This document shows positions 15,552 to 24,408 of a stretch of DNA of 37,958 nucleotides, piece after piece. The stretch is taken from NCBI GenBank assembly GCA_016742055.1, contig JACVCK010000003.1, forward strand, positions 1 to 37,958, written 5' to 3'. The notes under the pieces are model-generated. The model worked only from the letters and a program-made list of their open reading frames with translations. It was not told the origin of the DNA and searched no databases. Every line of letters starts with the position of its first letter. The first letter of the stretch is position 1. Both the position numbers and the translations under genes were made by a program. The stretch comes from Phycisphaerales bacterium (GTDB taxonomy: Bacteria > Planctomycetota > Phycisphaerae > Phycisphaerales > UBA1924).

Positions 15552-16583
15552 TCAGCCCTCCGCCAGCGGATCGGGCCGGTACAACTTGGTGTTCAGCGCC
15601 CAGTTCTTCTCGGTGAAGTTCCCACCCAGATCAAACGCCCGCGCCTGATCCGGCCTCGCCGCGCCGATCGCCATGTTGCACTTGGCGTCCAGATTGTCCA
15701 GCAGCGAGACGAAGATCGCCTCGGGCGTGGCGGGGATCTTCGCGGCGCCGAACTGCGGCTCGCCGTGATGCGACACGATGATGTGCTGCAGCACGGTGAT
15801 GAACGACCCCGGCATCCGCACACCCGTGGCCCGCATCGCCTGCTGCGCCTTGTCGTGCAGCATGATCGCGCCCTCGACGATGTGCCCCACCAACTCGCCG
15901 CGATCGGTGTACGAAAAGCCCTTCTCCCACGACAGTTCGCGCGTCTTGCCCAGGTCGTGCAGGAACAGCCCCAGCAGCACGATGTCGCGGTTGAGTTTGG
16001 GGTACAGCGGCAGCATCGCCTCGGCGAGGTTCAGCAGTTGCAGCGTGTGCTCGCACAATCCGCCGAGGAAGGCGTGGTGCAGCGCCTTGGCCGCGGGAGC
16101 CTGCAGGAACAGAGACATCAGGTTTTCATCCGCCAGGTACGTCTGCGCCAAGGCCTGCGCCGCGGGATGGCTGAGCGAGCCCAGGATCCGCCGCAGATCG
16201 GCGAACATCTCCTCCGGCGGGCGCTCAGAGCACGGCACCAGGTCTCGCAGTTGATCCGGACTCGGATCGATCGGGTCGATGGCCTGAACGATCAACTGCA
16301 GTTCGCCCTGAAACGGCTGGGTCTCGCCCTCGGCCCACACGAACCCGTCCGTCGGCAGGCGCGAGAACTCCTCCTCCGAGATCGTCCACTTCCGCGCCGG
16401 CAGGTCGCCCGTCCGATCCGCCAGCAGGCAGCGCAGGTACGGCTTGCCCGCGCGCGTGGCGCCCAACTGGGCGTTGGCGATCGCGAACGCGCCGCTGAAT
16501 CGCTCCGCAGGGCCCAGATCGCGGATGTAGCGACGCGCGGGCTTGGACGGGGTGGGAAGGGGGAGTTGAGTCATGTCTGGCAT
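15552..16583 (-). CDS. YhaM-like 3'-5' exonuclease (OB-fold plus HD domain)
   Basis: The 343-aa protein matches the YhaM layout. An OB-fold occupies about residues 25-105 (KPYLRCLLADRTGDLPARKW) and an HD phosphohydrolase domain 165-320. His170 (LHHAFLGGLCEHTL), the His209-Asp210 pair in LFLHDLGKTRE, GHIVEGA and IIVSHHGEPQFGA supply the metal ligands, all intact. YhaM enzymes shorten RNA and single-stranded DNA from the 3' end. Two ATGs, 16583 and 16574, are possible starts and neither has a clear Shine-Dalgarno sequence. Its gene faces the amidohydrolase gene and follows the rarA pair on the same strand. Confidence 0.9.
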   Translation of the reverse strand: MPDMTQLPLPTPSKPARRYIRDLGPAERFSGAFAIANAQLGATRAGKPYLRCLLADRTGDLPARKWTISEEEFSRLPTDGFVWAEGETQPFQGELQLIVQAIDPIDPSPDQLRDLVPCSERPPEEMFADLRRILGSLSHPAAQALAQTYLADENLMSLFLQAPAAKALHHAFLGGLCEHTLQLLNLAEAMLPLYPKLNRDIVLLGLFLHDLGKTRELSWEKGFSYTDRGELVGHIVEGAIMLHDKAQQAMRATGVRMPGSFITVLQHIIVSHHGEPQFGAAKIPATPEAIFVSLLDNLDAKCNMAIGAARPDQARAFDLGGNFTEKNWALNTKLYRPDPLAEG

Positions 16584-16688
16584 CCGTTGAACTGAAACGC
16601 TCGACGCCCGCGGCGCCTCGGGAGGGGCAAACAGTCTAGCGGCTCACGATGCCGGGCCCGCGTCGCCCTCTGAGCCGTCCCGCTCCGA

Positions 16689-16988
16689 TCAACCGCCCCC
16701 GTCCCCGCTGAATTCCCGCGATTCCCCGCTCCCCGCCGCGCCATCGCCCCCGCGGGCCCCCTCCTTCGCCGGGACCGGCTTCATCAGAATCGCCCCCAGG
16801 GCGAACATGGCCAGGAACGCCGGGACGACCGCGAAACACGCGGCGCGAAGGAAGACCGCCGGCCACAGGACCGCCGTCGTCACCAGCGCGAGCGGCAGCA
16901 GGATCATCACCGTGCCGGCGACCCATACGAGGACCGTCAGCCACCACGGCCGCGCCGCCTCTGCAGGACTCGCCGCGCCGCCGCTCAC
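16689..16988 (-). CDS. Small two-helix membrane protein coupled to rarA
   Basis: A 99-aa protein with two hydrophobic helices (WWLTVLVWVAGTVMILLPLALVTTAVLW and FLRAACFAVVPAFLAMFALGAIL), a short N-terminus and a polar, charged C-terminal tail rich in Gly, Glu and Ser. No recognised family. The GTG start at 16988 overlaps the rarA TGA in GTGA, so translation is coupled to rarA; this overlap decides the start, since a longer frame would run inside rarA. A membrane partner for RarA is one possibility, but operon position alone does not prove it. Confidence 0.7.
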   Translation of the reverse strand: MSGGAASPAEAARPWWLTVLVWVAGTVMILLPLALVTTAVLWPAVFLRAACFAVVPAFLAMFALGAILMKPVPAKEGARGGDGAAGSGESREFSGDGGG

Positions 16989-18376
16989 GCCCCGCCCCCG
17001 GCCCCGGCGTCTGCGTCGTCTTCGGACGCGCGGCGTGCGGCGCGGACCTGCTCCAGCCGCCGCTTGAGCATCTCCTCCGCCCCCAGCCCCTCGGGCCTGT
17101 AGTACTCCCGCTCCACGCCCAGATAGTCCTGCCCCGTCACCGCGCCGATGTCGGTGTTGCGCCGGGCGTCGTGGCTGTAGGCGTATCCGCGCCCGTGCCG
17201 CTCGCTCCCGATGCTCTCGGCTTTGTGCCCGTCGCGCAGGAAGATCGGGACCGGCAGCGTGCGCCCCTCGCGCACGTCCGTCAGCGCCTCGTCGATCGCC
17301 AGGTACGACGCGTTGCTCTTGGGCGCCAGCGCCAGGTAGATCGCGCACTGGCCCAGCGTGATCCGCGCCTCGGGCATGCCGATCCGCTCGGTCAGCGACC
17401 ACGCCGCCTCCGCCACCATGATCGCGCGAGGGTCCGCGTTGCCGATGTCCTCGCTCGCCAGGATCGCCAGCCGCCTCGCGATGAACCGCGGGTCTTCCCC
17501 TGCCTCCAGCATCCGCGCGATCCAGTACAGCGCCGCGTCCGGGTCGCTGCCCCGAACGCTCTTGATCATCGCGCTGATCGCGTCGTAATGCTCGTCCCCG
17601 TCCGGGGCGTACACCATCGCCTTGCGCTGGATGCTCTCCTGCGCCGTCGCCAGGTCGATCGTCACATGCTCCAACGGCCCGGCGCCGGCCCCCGCGCTCA
17701 GGACCGCCACCTCCAGCGCCGTCAGCGCCCGGCGCGCGTCGCCGTCGGAGACCTTCGCCCAGTGCGCCAGCGCCTCATCCGTCACCGTCAGGGGCAGTCT
17801 GCCCAGACCCCGCTCCGCGTCCGCGACGGCGCGCCGGAGAATCTGCATCACCGCCGCCTCGGTCAGCGGCTCCAATCGGAACACCGCGCTGCGGCTGACC
17901 AGCGCCGAGTTCACCGCGAACATCGGGTTCTCCGTCGTCGCCCCGATCAGCGTGATCACGCCCCGCTCCACGTCCCCCAGCAGCACGTCCTGCTGCGCGC
18001 GCGTGAACCGGTGGATCTCGTCCAGGAACAGCACGGTGCGGTTCGTCCCCCCGCTGGCCTCCAGACGCGCCGCCGCCTCCTCGATCACCTCGCGGATCCG
18101 CTTCACCCCCACGCTCGCGGCGTTCTCCCGCACAAAGCGACGCTTCGTCGCGTTCGCGATCACCTCCGCCAGCGCCGTCTTGCCCGTGCCCGGCGGCCCG
18201 TGCAGGATGATCGACGTCAGACGGTCCGCGCGGATCAGCCGCGGAAGCAGGCGGCCCTCGCCCACGATGTGCTCCTGCCCGCTGAACTCCTCGAGCGTGC
18301 GAGGGCGCATTCGGCTGGCCAGTGGCTCGGCCGCCCGTCGGGCGCGTTCGCGTTGTGAGTCCCACAGGTCGGACAC
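16985..18376 (-). CDS. rarA: Replication-associated recombination protein A (AAA+ ATPase)
   Basis: RarA/MgsA, the bacterial relative of Mgs1/WRNIP1, acts at stalled replication forks. The 463-aa protein begins with the family's RMRPRTLEEFSGQEHIVGEGRLLPRLI. Walker A is GPPGTGKT (60-67) and Walker B is VLFLDEIHRF (Asp119-Glu120). Sensor 1 falls in LIGATTENPMFAVNSALVSRS. The C-terminal oligomerisation domain shows YWIARMLEAGEDPRFIARRLAILASEDIGNAD and ALAPKSNASYLAIDEAL. It starts with GTG at 18376. TAAGAT lies 5 nt upstream and no Shine-Dalgarno sequence is usable. Divergent from glmS. Confidence 0.96.
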   Translation of the reverse strand: MSDLWDSQRERARRAAEPLASRMRPRTLEEFSGQEHIVGEGRLLPRLIRADRLTSIILHGPPGTGKTALAEVIANATKRRFVRENAASVGVKRIREVIEEAAARLEASGGTNRTVLFLDEIHRFTRAQQDVLLGDVERGVITLIGATTENPMFAVNSALVSRSAVFRLEPLTEAAVMQILRRAVADAERGLGRLPLTVTDEALAHWAKVSDGDARRALTALEVAVLSAGAGAGPLEHVTIDLATAQESIQRKAMVYAPDGDEHYDAISAMIKSVRGSDPDAALYWIARMLEAGEDPRFIARRLAILASEDIGNADPRAIMVAEAAWSLTERIGMPEARITLGQCAIYLALAPKSNASYLAIDEALTDVREGRTLPVPIFLRDGHKAESIGSERHGRGYAYSHDARRNTDIGAVTGQDYLGVEREYYRPEGLGAEEMLKRRLEQVRAARRASEDDADAGAGGGA

Positions 18377-18381
18377 ACCTC

Positions 18382-18387
18382 ATCTTA
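18382..18387 (-). promoter_or_regulatory. -10 element (TAAGAT) for rarA
   Basis: TAAGAT on the minus strand lies 5 nt before the GTG start, consistent with a leaderless message. The -35 region is not recognisable. Confidence 0.4.
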
Positions 18388-18433
18388 CGAAGCCCGAACA
18401 TTCTGCGTCGTTCCCGCCCGAAACCGCCCCAGC

Positions 18434-18445
18434 CCGAACGTTCGG
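18434..18445. promoter_or_regulatory. 12-bp perfect palindrome CCGAACGTTCGG between rarA and glmS
   Basis: A perfect inverted repeat in the divergent intergenic region. A related half, GCCCGAACATTC, lies about 41 bp away near 18391, forming a loose direct repeat (GCCCGAAC at both). GAAC...GTTC halves recall LexA operators of Gram-positive bacteria, but the spacing here is zero, so it may be some other repressor. It lies just upstream of the glmS -10 (GATACT, 18469-18474). Confidence 0.35.
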
Positions 18446-18468
18446 CGGACGAGCCCCGTAGCATTGCC

Positions 18469-18474
18469 GATACT
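18469..18474 (+). promoter_or_regulatory. Candidate -10 (GATACT) for glmS
   Basis: GATACT, the same hexamer used before rpsU, lies 62 nt upstream of the glmS ATG. A good -35 is lacking and the palindrome at 18434-18445 lies just upstream, so activator or repressor control is possible. I see no glmS ribozyme in the 56-nt leader. Confidence 0.4.
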
Positions 18475-18536
18475 GGTGGGGTGCAGCCCCCGAGACGCCC
18501 GCGAGAGGGCCGATTCAACCCCCGAGGAGTAGGGAT

Positions 18537-20369
18537 ATGTGCGGTATTGTCGCGTACGTCGGGAGCAAGCCCTGCTGCCCGCTCCTGATCGAAGGGCTCA
18601 AACGCCTCGAATACCGCGGCTACGACTCCGCCGGCGTCGCGATCCTGGAGCCCTCCGGGCGCATCGACGTCGTCCGCGCCGTCGGGCGCGTCTCGGTCCT
18701 TGAGAACCGGCTGACCCAGCGCAAGCCGCTCATGGGCAGCCTCGGCATCGCGCACACCCGCTGGGCCACTCACGGCGGCGTCACCGAGCCTAACGCCCAC
18801 CCCCACCGCGACGACCGCCACGGCATCGCGCTGATCCACAACGGCATCATCGAGAACTACTCAACGCTCAAGACCTGGCTCCAGGAGCGCGGGCACGTCT
18901 TCAAGTCCGAGACCGACACCGAAGTCCTGACCATGCTCATCGGCGAGTTGTACGACGGCGACCTCGAGGCCGCGGTCCAGGCCGCGCTGCGCGAAGTCAC
19001 CGGCGCGTACGCCATCGCCGTCATCTGCGAGAAGGAGCCGGGGGTTCTGGTCGCGGCGCGCAAGGGCTCGCCCCTGATGGTCGGCATCGGCGCCGACGAG
19101 CACATCGTCGCGTCCGATCCCTCCGCCGTCGTCGCCCACACCACGCAGGCGATGACCCTCGAGGACTACCAGGTGTGCCGCCTCACGCCGGACTCCTTCC
19201 GCACCTCCACCATCGACAACGTCCCCGTCACCCCCAAGGTGCACGAACTGGAGATGGAACTGCAGGAGATCGAGCGGGGCGGCTACCCCCACTTCATGCT
19301 CAAGGAGATCTTTGAGCAGCCCAGCGCGATCCAGCAGACCATGCGCGGACGAATCGACAAGCGCGAGGGACGCATCGTCCTCGGCGGCGTCGGCCAGTAC
19401 GCCCGCGAACTCGTCAAAGCCCGGCGCTTCATCCTGACCGCCCAGGGCACCGCCCTCCACGCCGCGAAGATCGGCGAGTACCTCTTCGAAGAACTCGCCA
19501 AGATCCCGGCCGAGTGCGAGTACGCCAGCGAGTTCCGCTACCGCAATCCCATCATCGAAGAAGGCGCCGTCGTGATCGCCGTCAGCCAGTCCGGCGAAAC
19601 GGCCGACACGCTCGCGGCGCTGCGCGAAGCCAAGGACCGCGGCGCCCTCGCCCTGGGCGTGGTCAACGCCGTCGGCTCCACCATCGCCCGCGAGACCGAC
19701 GCCGGCGTCTACCTGCGCGTCGGCCCCGAGATCGGGGTCGCCTCCACCAAGGCGTTCGTCGGCCAGGTCGCCGTGATGACCATGCTCGCGATGTTCATCG
19801 GGCGCCGGCGCTTCATGTCCGTCGAGCAGGCCGCGGGCCTCATCGACGCCCTCGAGAAGATCCCCGACGCCATCGGGCGCGTGCTCGAAGAGTCCGACCA
19901 CATCCGCAAGGTGGCCACGCGGTACATCGAGCGCGAGAACTGGCTCTTCCTGGGGCGCGGGTACAACTACCCCACCGCCCTGGAAGGCGCCCTGAAACTC
20001 AAGGAAATCTCCTACATCCACGCCGAGGGCATGCCCGCGGCCGAGATGAAGCACGGCCCCATCGCCCTCATCAACGAGGGCATGCCCTGCGTCTTCATCG
20101 CCAACAGGGGCAGCCAGTACGACAAGGTCCTCTCGAACATCCAGGAAGTCCGCGCCCGCGGCGGGCACGTCATCGCCGTCGCCACCGAGGGCGACGACGA
20201 GATCCGCAAGCACGCCGAGGACGTTTTCTACATCCCGGATGTGCCTGAGTGCCTGAGCCCCATGGTCGCCGTCGTCCCGCTCCAACTCCTCGCCTACCAC
20301 GCCGCCGTCCTGCGCGGGCACGACGTGGACAAGCCGAGGAACCTGGCGAAGAGCGTGACGGTGGAGTGA
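18537..20369 (+). CDS. glmS: Glutamine--fructose-6-phosphate aminotransferase (isomerizing)
   Basis: Makes glucosamine-6-phosphate from fructose-6-phosphate and glutamine, the first step to UDP-GlcNAc. The 610-aa length is typical. It begins MCGIVAYVG, where Cys2 becomes the N-terminal nucleophile. The amidotransferase domain (1-220) shows GYDSAGVA, HTRWATHG and HNGIIENY. Two SIS domains follow, with ISQSGETADTLAA-type and KEISYIHAEGMPAAEMKHGPIALI motifs. It ends KPRNLAKSVTVE, the family's conserved tail. GAGGAG (18524-18529) stands 7 nt before the ATG, so this gene is normally led, unlike rarA. It is convergent with the dockerin-protein gene. Confidence 0.98.
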   Translation: MCGIVAYVGSKPCCPLLIEGLKRLEYRGYDSAGVAILEPSGRIDVVRAVGRVSVLENRLTQRKPLMGSLGIAHTRWATHGGVTEPNAHPHRDDRHGIALIHNGIIENYSTLKTWLQERGHVFKSETDTEVLTMLIGELYDGDLEAAVQAALREVTGAYAIAVICEKEPGVLVAARKGSPLMVGIGADEHIVASDPSAVVAHTTQAMTLEDYQVCRLTPDSFRTSTIDNVPVTPKVHELEMELQEIERGGYPHFMLKEIFEQPSAIQQTMRGRIDKREGRIVLGGVGQYARELVKARRFILTAQGTALHAAKIGEYLFEELAKIPAECEYASEFRYRNPIIEEGAVVIAVSQSGETADTLAALREAKDRGALALGVVNAVGSTIARETDAGVYLRVGPEIGVASTKAFVGQVAVMTMLAMFIGRRRFMSVEQAAGLIDALEKIPDAIGRVLEESDHIRKVATRYIERENWLFLGRGYNYPTALEGALKLKEISYIHAEGMPAAEMKHGPIALINEGMPCVFIANRGSQYDKVLSNIQEVRARGGHVIAVATEGDDEIRKHAEDVFYIPDVPECLSPMVAVVPLQLLAYHAAVLRGHDVDKPRNLAKSVTVE

Positions 20370-20435
20370 GTTGAATGGAAAGGACGCCCGAGATGCCTCG
20401 AGCGCCCACCGTTCATCGCGCTTTGTCCGCGTGCC

Positions 20436-22073
20436 TCAGCACGCCTGCCCGTACGAGCCCAGCAACAGGTTCAGATCGGGGAACCCGATCGTCCCGTCGC
20501 AGTCCGCATCGCCGGGCAGCGCGCCCGGCGCCGCGGACTGGCCGTAGTTGCCCAGCAGCGTGTTGAGGTCGCCGAAGGTGACCATGCCGTCGCCGTTGAT
20601 GTCCATCGGGCAGTCTTCGCCGAGCGTGCCGTTGCGGTTCACGTTCTGTGCGAGGACGTCGGCGCCGCCGCTGCGGTTGTCCTGCCAGGTCATCAGCGTG
20701 CGCCCGCAGCCGTCGAGCGCCACCACCAGGTCGTCCTTGCTCGAGAGGGTCGTGTTGGCGGGCACCAAGCCGGGCTCGGCCGGGTCCGAGGGGGGGACCG
20801 CCCACACGAAGGAGCCGTCCTCGGCGATCCGCACGCATACGACGCGCCCGTCCACGACGCTGCCGGTGGGGAAGTCGAACCAAGCCGCGACGATCTCGCC
20901 GGAGCCCTGCGCGTAGGTCACTTCGGGCGAGCGATCTTCGAACGCGTCGAGCGGGCGGATCACCGCGCCCGTCGGGCCGAGCAGGCGGTTGCCCGCGCCG
21001 TCGAAGCGCTGCGTCGAAGCGCCCCAGCGGTTCTGGTTGCTGTTGCGGGTGTGGTAGACGAGCCAGATCACGTCCTCGGCCTGCTGGTACGCGACGTCGG
21101 GGCTCATCTCGAACTCACCCGCAACGGCCGAGGCGGAAAGGCCGTTGTGCGGGAACACCTCGACGCCCGCGCTGGTCACGCGCTGCGCGTAGGCGTTGAA
21201 CTCGTTCGCGATCGACGCGTGCCACGCGAGCACGGCGCCGCCGGAGCCGTCGGGGATCGTGCGCGGGTAGTAGCCGATCGGCAAGGAGCCCAGGTCGAAG
21301 ACGATCGTCGGGTTCGTCCACATGTTCGAGCCGGCCACGTCGTACCGCATGGCGTAAAGGTGGCGCGGGCTCGCGAAACTCGCCGTGTTCCGCAGCCACG
21401 ACACGATCACCGATCCGCCCAGGGAAGGAACCACGTCGCAGAAGCCCGGCTTCTCCGTCCCCGTCGGGCCCACCACCGCCATGCCGCCCGCGCCCAGCAG
21501 AACCTGACCGTCCGCCGTCAGACGCTGCATCCGGATGTCCCCCGGCACGCTCCCGCTCGGGCTGCGGCCCCAGACCGCCACGAACTGTCCGTCGCTCGTC
21601 TCGGTGATCCGCGGCGAAGGGTTGAAGTCCACGCTCTGCGAGAGTTGCACGCCGTCGGGCCCCCAGGCGAACGAGCCGTCGGGCATCACGCGGTACGCCT
21701 GCACCTCGAGGTTGCCGTCGCGGATGTCGGAAAACACCAGCGCGACGCCGCCGGCGGAGTCGCAGATCAGGTCCCAGTCCGTGAGGAACGTCTGCTGGGG
21801 CTTGTCGCTGACCAGCAGGCCGCCGGGGAACATCGGGGCGCCCGACGCCGAGAGGCGCTGAACCTTGACCTTGTAGCCCGAGCCGTCGTTCTCGAACCAG
21901 CCGATCCAGGACGTCCCGTCCTGAGCGGCGCCGATCTTCGGCAGGATCTGCTCCGCCGGCCCGGTCGCGATGAGCGAGTTGACGGAGGGGTTGTCGGTCC
22001 ACTGAGCCGCCGCGGGCAGGGCGCAGGCGGCAAGAACGGCGGCTGTGGCGGCGGCACGGATGAGGGTCGGCAT
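20436..22073 (-). CDS. Secreted protein with C-terminal dockerin-like (GC-type) anchor domain
   Basis: A 545-aa protein with a signal peptide (MPTLIRAAATAAVLAACALPAAAQ, cleaved after AAA or AQ). The body has repeated beta-strand units of the type DGSFAWGPDGVQLS, GQFVAVWGRSPSGS and LMTWQDNRSGGADVLAQNVN, suggesting a beta-propeller. The last 60 residues carry two Ca-binding dockerin-like loops, DINGDGMVTFGDLN and DADCDGTIGFPDLN, each followed by LLG(N/S)YGQ, ending in Ala-Cys. This pattern is known from many planctomycete secreted proteins and is thought to mark surface sorting. The start at 22073 has GGAG 6 nt upstream. Ligand or substrate unknown. Confidence 0.9.
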   Translation of the reverse strand: MPTLIRAAATAAVLAACALPAAAQWTDNPSVNSLIATGPAEQILPKIGAAQDGTSWIGWFENDGSGYKVKVQRLSASGAPMFPGGLLVSDKPQQTFLTDWDLICDSAGGVALVFSDIRDGNLEVQAYRVMPDGSFAWGPDGVQLSQSVDFNPSPRITETSDGQFVAVWGRSPSGSVPGDIRMQRLTADGQVLLGAGGMAVVGPTGTEKPGFCDVVPSLGGSVIVSWLRNTASFASPRHLYAMRYDVAGSNMWTNPTIVFDLGSLPIGYYPRTIPDGSGGAVLAWHASIANEFNAYAQRVTSAGVEVFPHNGLSASAVAGEFEMSPDVAYQQAEDVIWLVYHTRNSNQNRWGASTQRFDGAGNRLLGPTGAVIRPLDAFEDRSPEVTYAQGSGEIVAAWFDFPTGSVVDGRVVCVRIAEDGSFVWAVPPSDPAEPGLVPANTTLSSKDDLVVALDGCGRTLMTWQDNRSGGADVLAQNVNRNGTLGEDCPMDINGDGMVTFGDLNTLLGNYGQSAAPGALPGDADCDGTIGFPDLNLLLGSYGQAC

Positions 22074-22106
22074 GTGGGGCTCCGTCAGGGCGCGGCGGTT
22101 TGGCGC

Positions 22107-22131
22107 AGCCCGACCGATCTGGCCGGTCGGG
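22107..22131 (-). promoter_or_regulatory. Leader hairpin of the dockerin-protein gene
   Basis: CCCGACC (22109-22115) pairs with GGTCGGG (22125-22131) around a 9-nt loop, within the 64-nt leader predicted from the promoter at 22144-22172. It may stabilise the message; no known riboswitch is recognised. Confidence 0.35.
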
Positions 22132-22143
22132 ACGCCGATCGAG

Positions 22144-22172
22144 ATTGTGACGCGGCGGCGCCGCTGCGCCAA
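22144..22172 (-). promoter_or_regulatory. Candidate promoter (TTGGCG / CACAAT) of the dockerin-protein gene
   Basis: Minus-strand TTGGCG (22172-22167), 17-nt spacer, CACAAT (22149-22144). Transcription would start near 22137. The same CACAAT hexamer lies 8 nt before the guanine deaminase start. Confidence 0.45.
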
Positions 22173-22256
22173 TGTTGAGGGGGCGAAAAGGGGCAGATTG
22201 GCGGCAATCCCGGTGGTTGGGCGGGGCGCGAGGGCTTCTCGGGGTCGAAAACGAAC

Positions 22257-22286
22257 AAGGCCGCACGGGGTGAACCGTGCGGCCTT
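22257..22286 (-). terminator. Strong intrinsic terminator of the 16S rRNA transcript
   Basis: A perfect 12-bp stem: AAGGCCGCACGG (22257-22268) with its complement (22275-22286) and a 6-nt loop. On the minus strand it is followed by GTTCGTTTTCG, a usable U-rich tail. It lies about 160 nt past the 16S 3' end. No tRNA, 23S or 5S lies between, so the 16S appears to be a single-gene transcript. Confidence 0.8.
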
Positions 22287-22396
22287 GCGTTGTATCAAAG
22301 AACAGTTGGGTGACCTTCGCGGGTCCATTGCTGGCCCGCTATCCGCCGTGAGGCGGACGAGAGTGTGCTGACTTGCCGGCTGCGGATCTCTCCGCG

Positions 22397-22418
22397 CCTC
22401 TCATGGTTGGATGAGAGG
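22397..22418 (-). promoter_or_regulatory. Hairpin in the 16S 3' trailer
   Basis: CCTCTCAT (22397-22404) pairs perfectly with ATGAGAGG (22411-22418). A second small hairpin, CTAAGG/CCTTAG (22431-22447), abuts the mature 3' end. These may direct trailer processing. The spacer from 22082 to 22446 otherwise holds only the terminator and the dockerin-gene promoter; I see no gene. Confidence 0.4.
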
Positions 22419-22441
22419 ATTGGGGCCGGTCTAAGGAAATC

Positions 22442-23936
<1,495 letters not shown>

Positions 23937-24060
23937 AAGTTCGGTGAACACCGGCCGAAGCCGGCGATCGAATACAACCGAAGGTCTGCCTGTTACCTAC
24001 GTCGGCCTTGCGGCCAACGATCGGCGGTCTCGAACCGGCCGTCTCGCGACGACCGATCCG

Positions 24061-24085
24061 CCCGTGGGCGGCTAGTGCCCACGGG
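24061..24085 (-). promoter_or_regulatory. Perfect 9-bp hairpin in the 16S leader
   Basis: CCCGTGGGC (24061-24069) pairs with GCCCACGGG (24077-24085), with a 7-nt loop. It lies in the predicted 400-nt leader between the rRNA promoter and the mature 5' end. It may be a processing or antitermination structure. Confidence 0.4.
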
Positions 24086-24090
24086 AAAAT

Positions 24091-24150
24091 CGGACATTCT
24101 TCTTGCGTTCAATTCGGAAAGGAATCAACTTCAAGGCACGAGAATGTCCG
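24091..24150 (-). promoter_or_regulatory. 10-bp long-range inverted repeat in the 16S leader
   Basis: CGGACATTCT (24091-24100) is the exact complement of AGAATGTCCG (24141-24150), with a 40-nt loop. A third, related copy (CGCACATTCTCGCG) occurs at 24235-24248. The stem could be an RNase III target. The whole gap 23937-24408 holds no gene that I can see. Confidence 0.4.
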
Positions 24151-24344
24151 GTCAGCGGGCTGTGAACCCCACTGGCCGTTTGGAACGACGACGAGCGCCC
24201 CGGCAGGGCCGGTCCGTGAAGACCGTTCGTCGCCGCACATTCTCGCGGCACACCCAACTGTTCACTTGTCAAAGACGACTGCGGCGAAGGGCGTCACGCC
24301 CGGCGCCGCTGACCGATCGGACTTGCCGTTCGGGCGGATCGACA

Positions 24345-24372
24345 ACGATACCGACCTCACGGCGGGAGTCAA
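24345..24372 (-). promoter_or_regulatory. Promoter of the 16S rRNA gene (TTGACT / TATCGT)
   Basis: Minus-strand TTGACT (24372-24367), 16-nt spacer, TATCGT (24350-24345): the best -35/-10 pair in the region. Transcription would begin near 24338, about 400 nt before the mature 16S 5' end and just after the end of comF. Confidence 0.6.
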
Positions 24373-24408
24373 GCCGGGGCATTCTCACCCACAGATTTTC
24401 CACAAAAT

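Noticed and set aside
18475-18536. glmS ribozyme in the glmS leader
   Set aside because: The leader is only about 56 nt, and no conserved ribozyme core is visible.
18861-20321. 486-aa minus-strand frame antisense to glmS
   Set aside because: Antisense of a full-length glmS.
24267-24272. TTGACA-like -35 in the 16S leader (minus strand)
   Set aside because: The sequence at 16-18 nt spacing (GCCGCG region) is not a plausible -10; the promoter at 24345-24372 is better.
24396-24404. DnaA-box-like TTTTCCACA
   Set aside because: A single copy with one mismatch, no cluster and no AT-rich unwinding region; not evidence for an origin.
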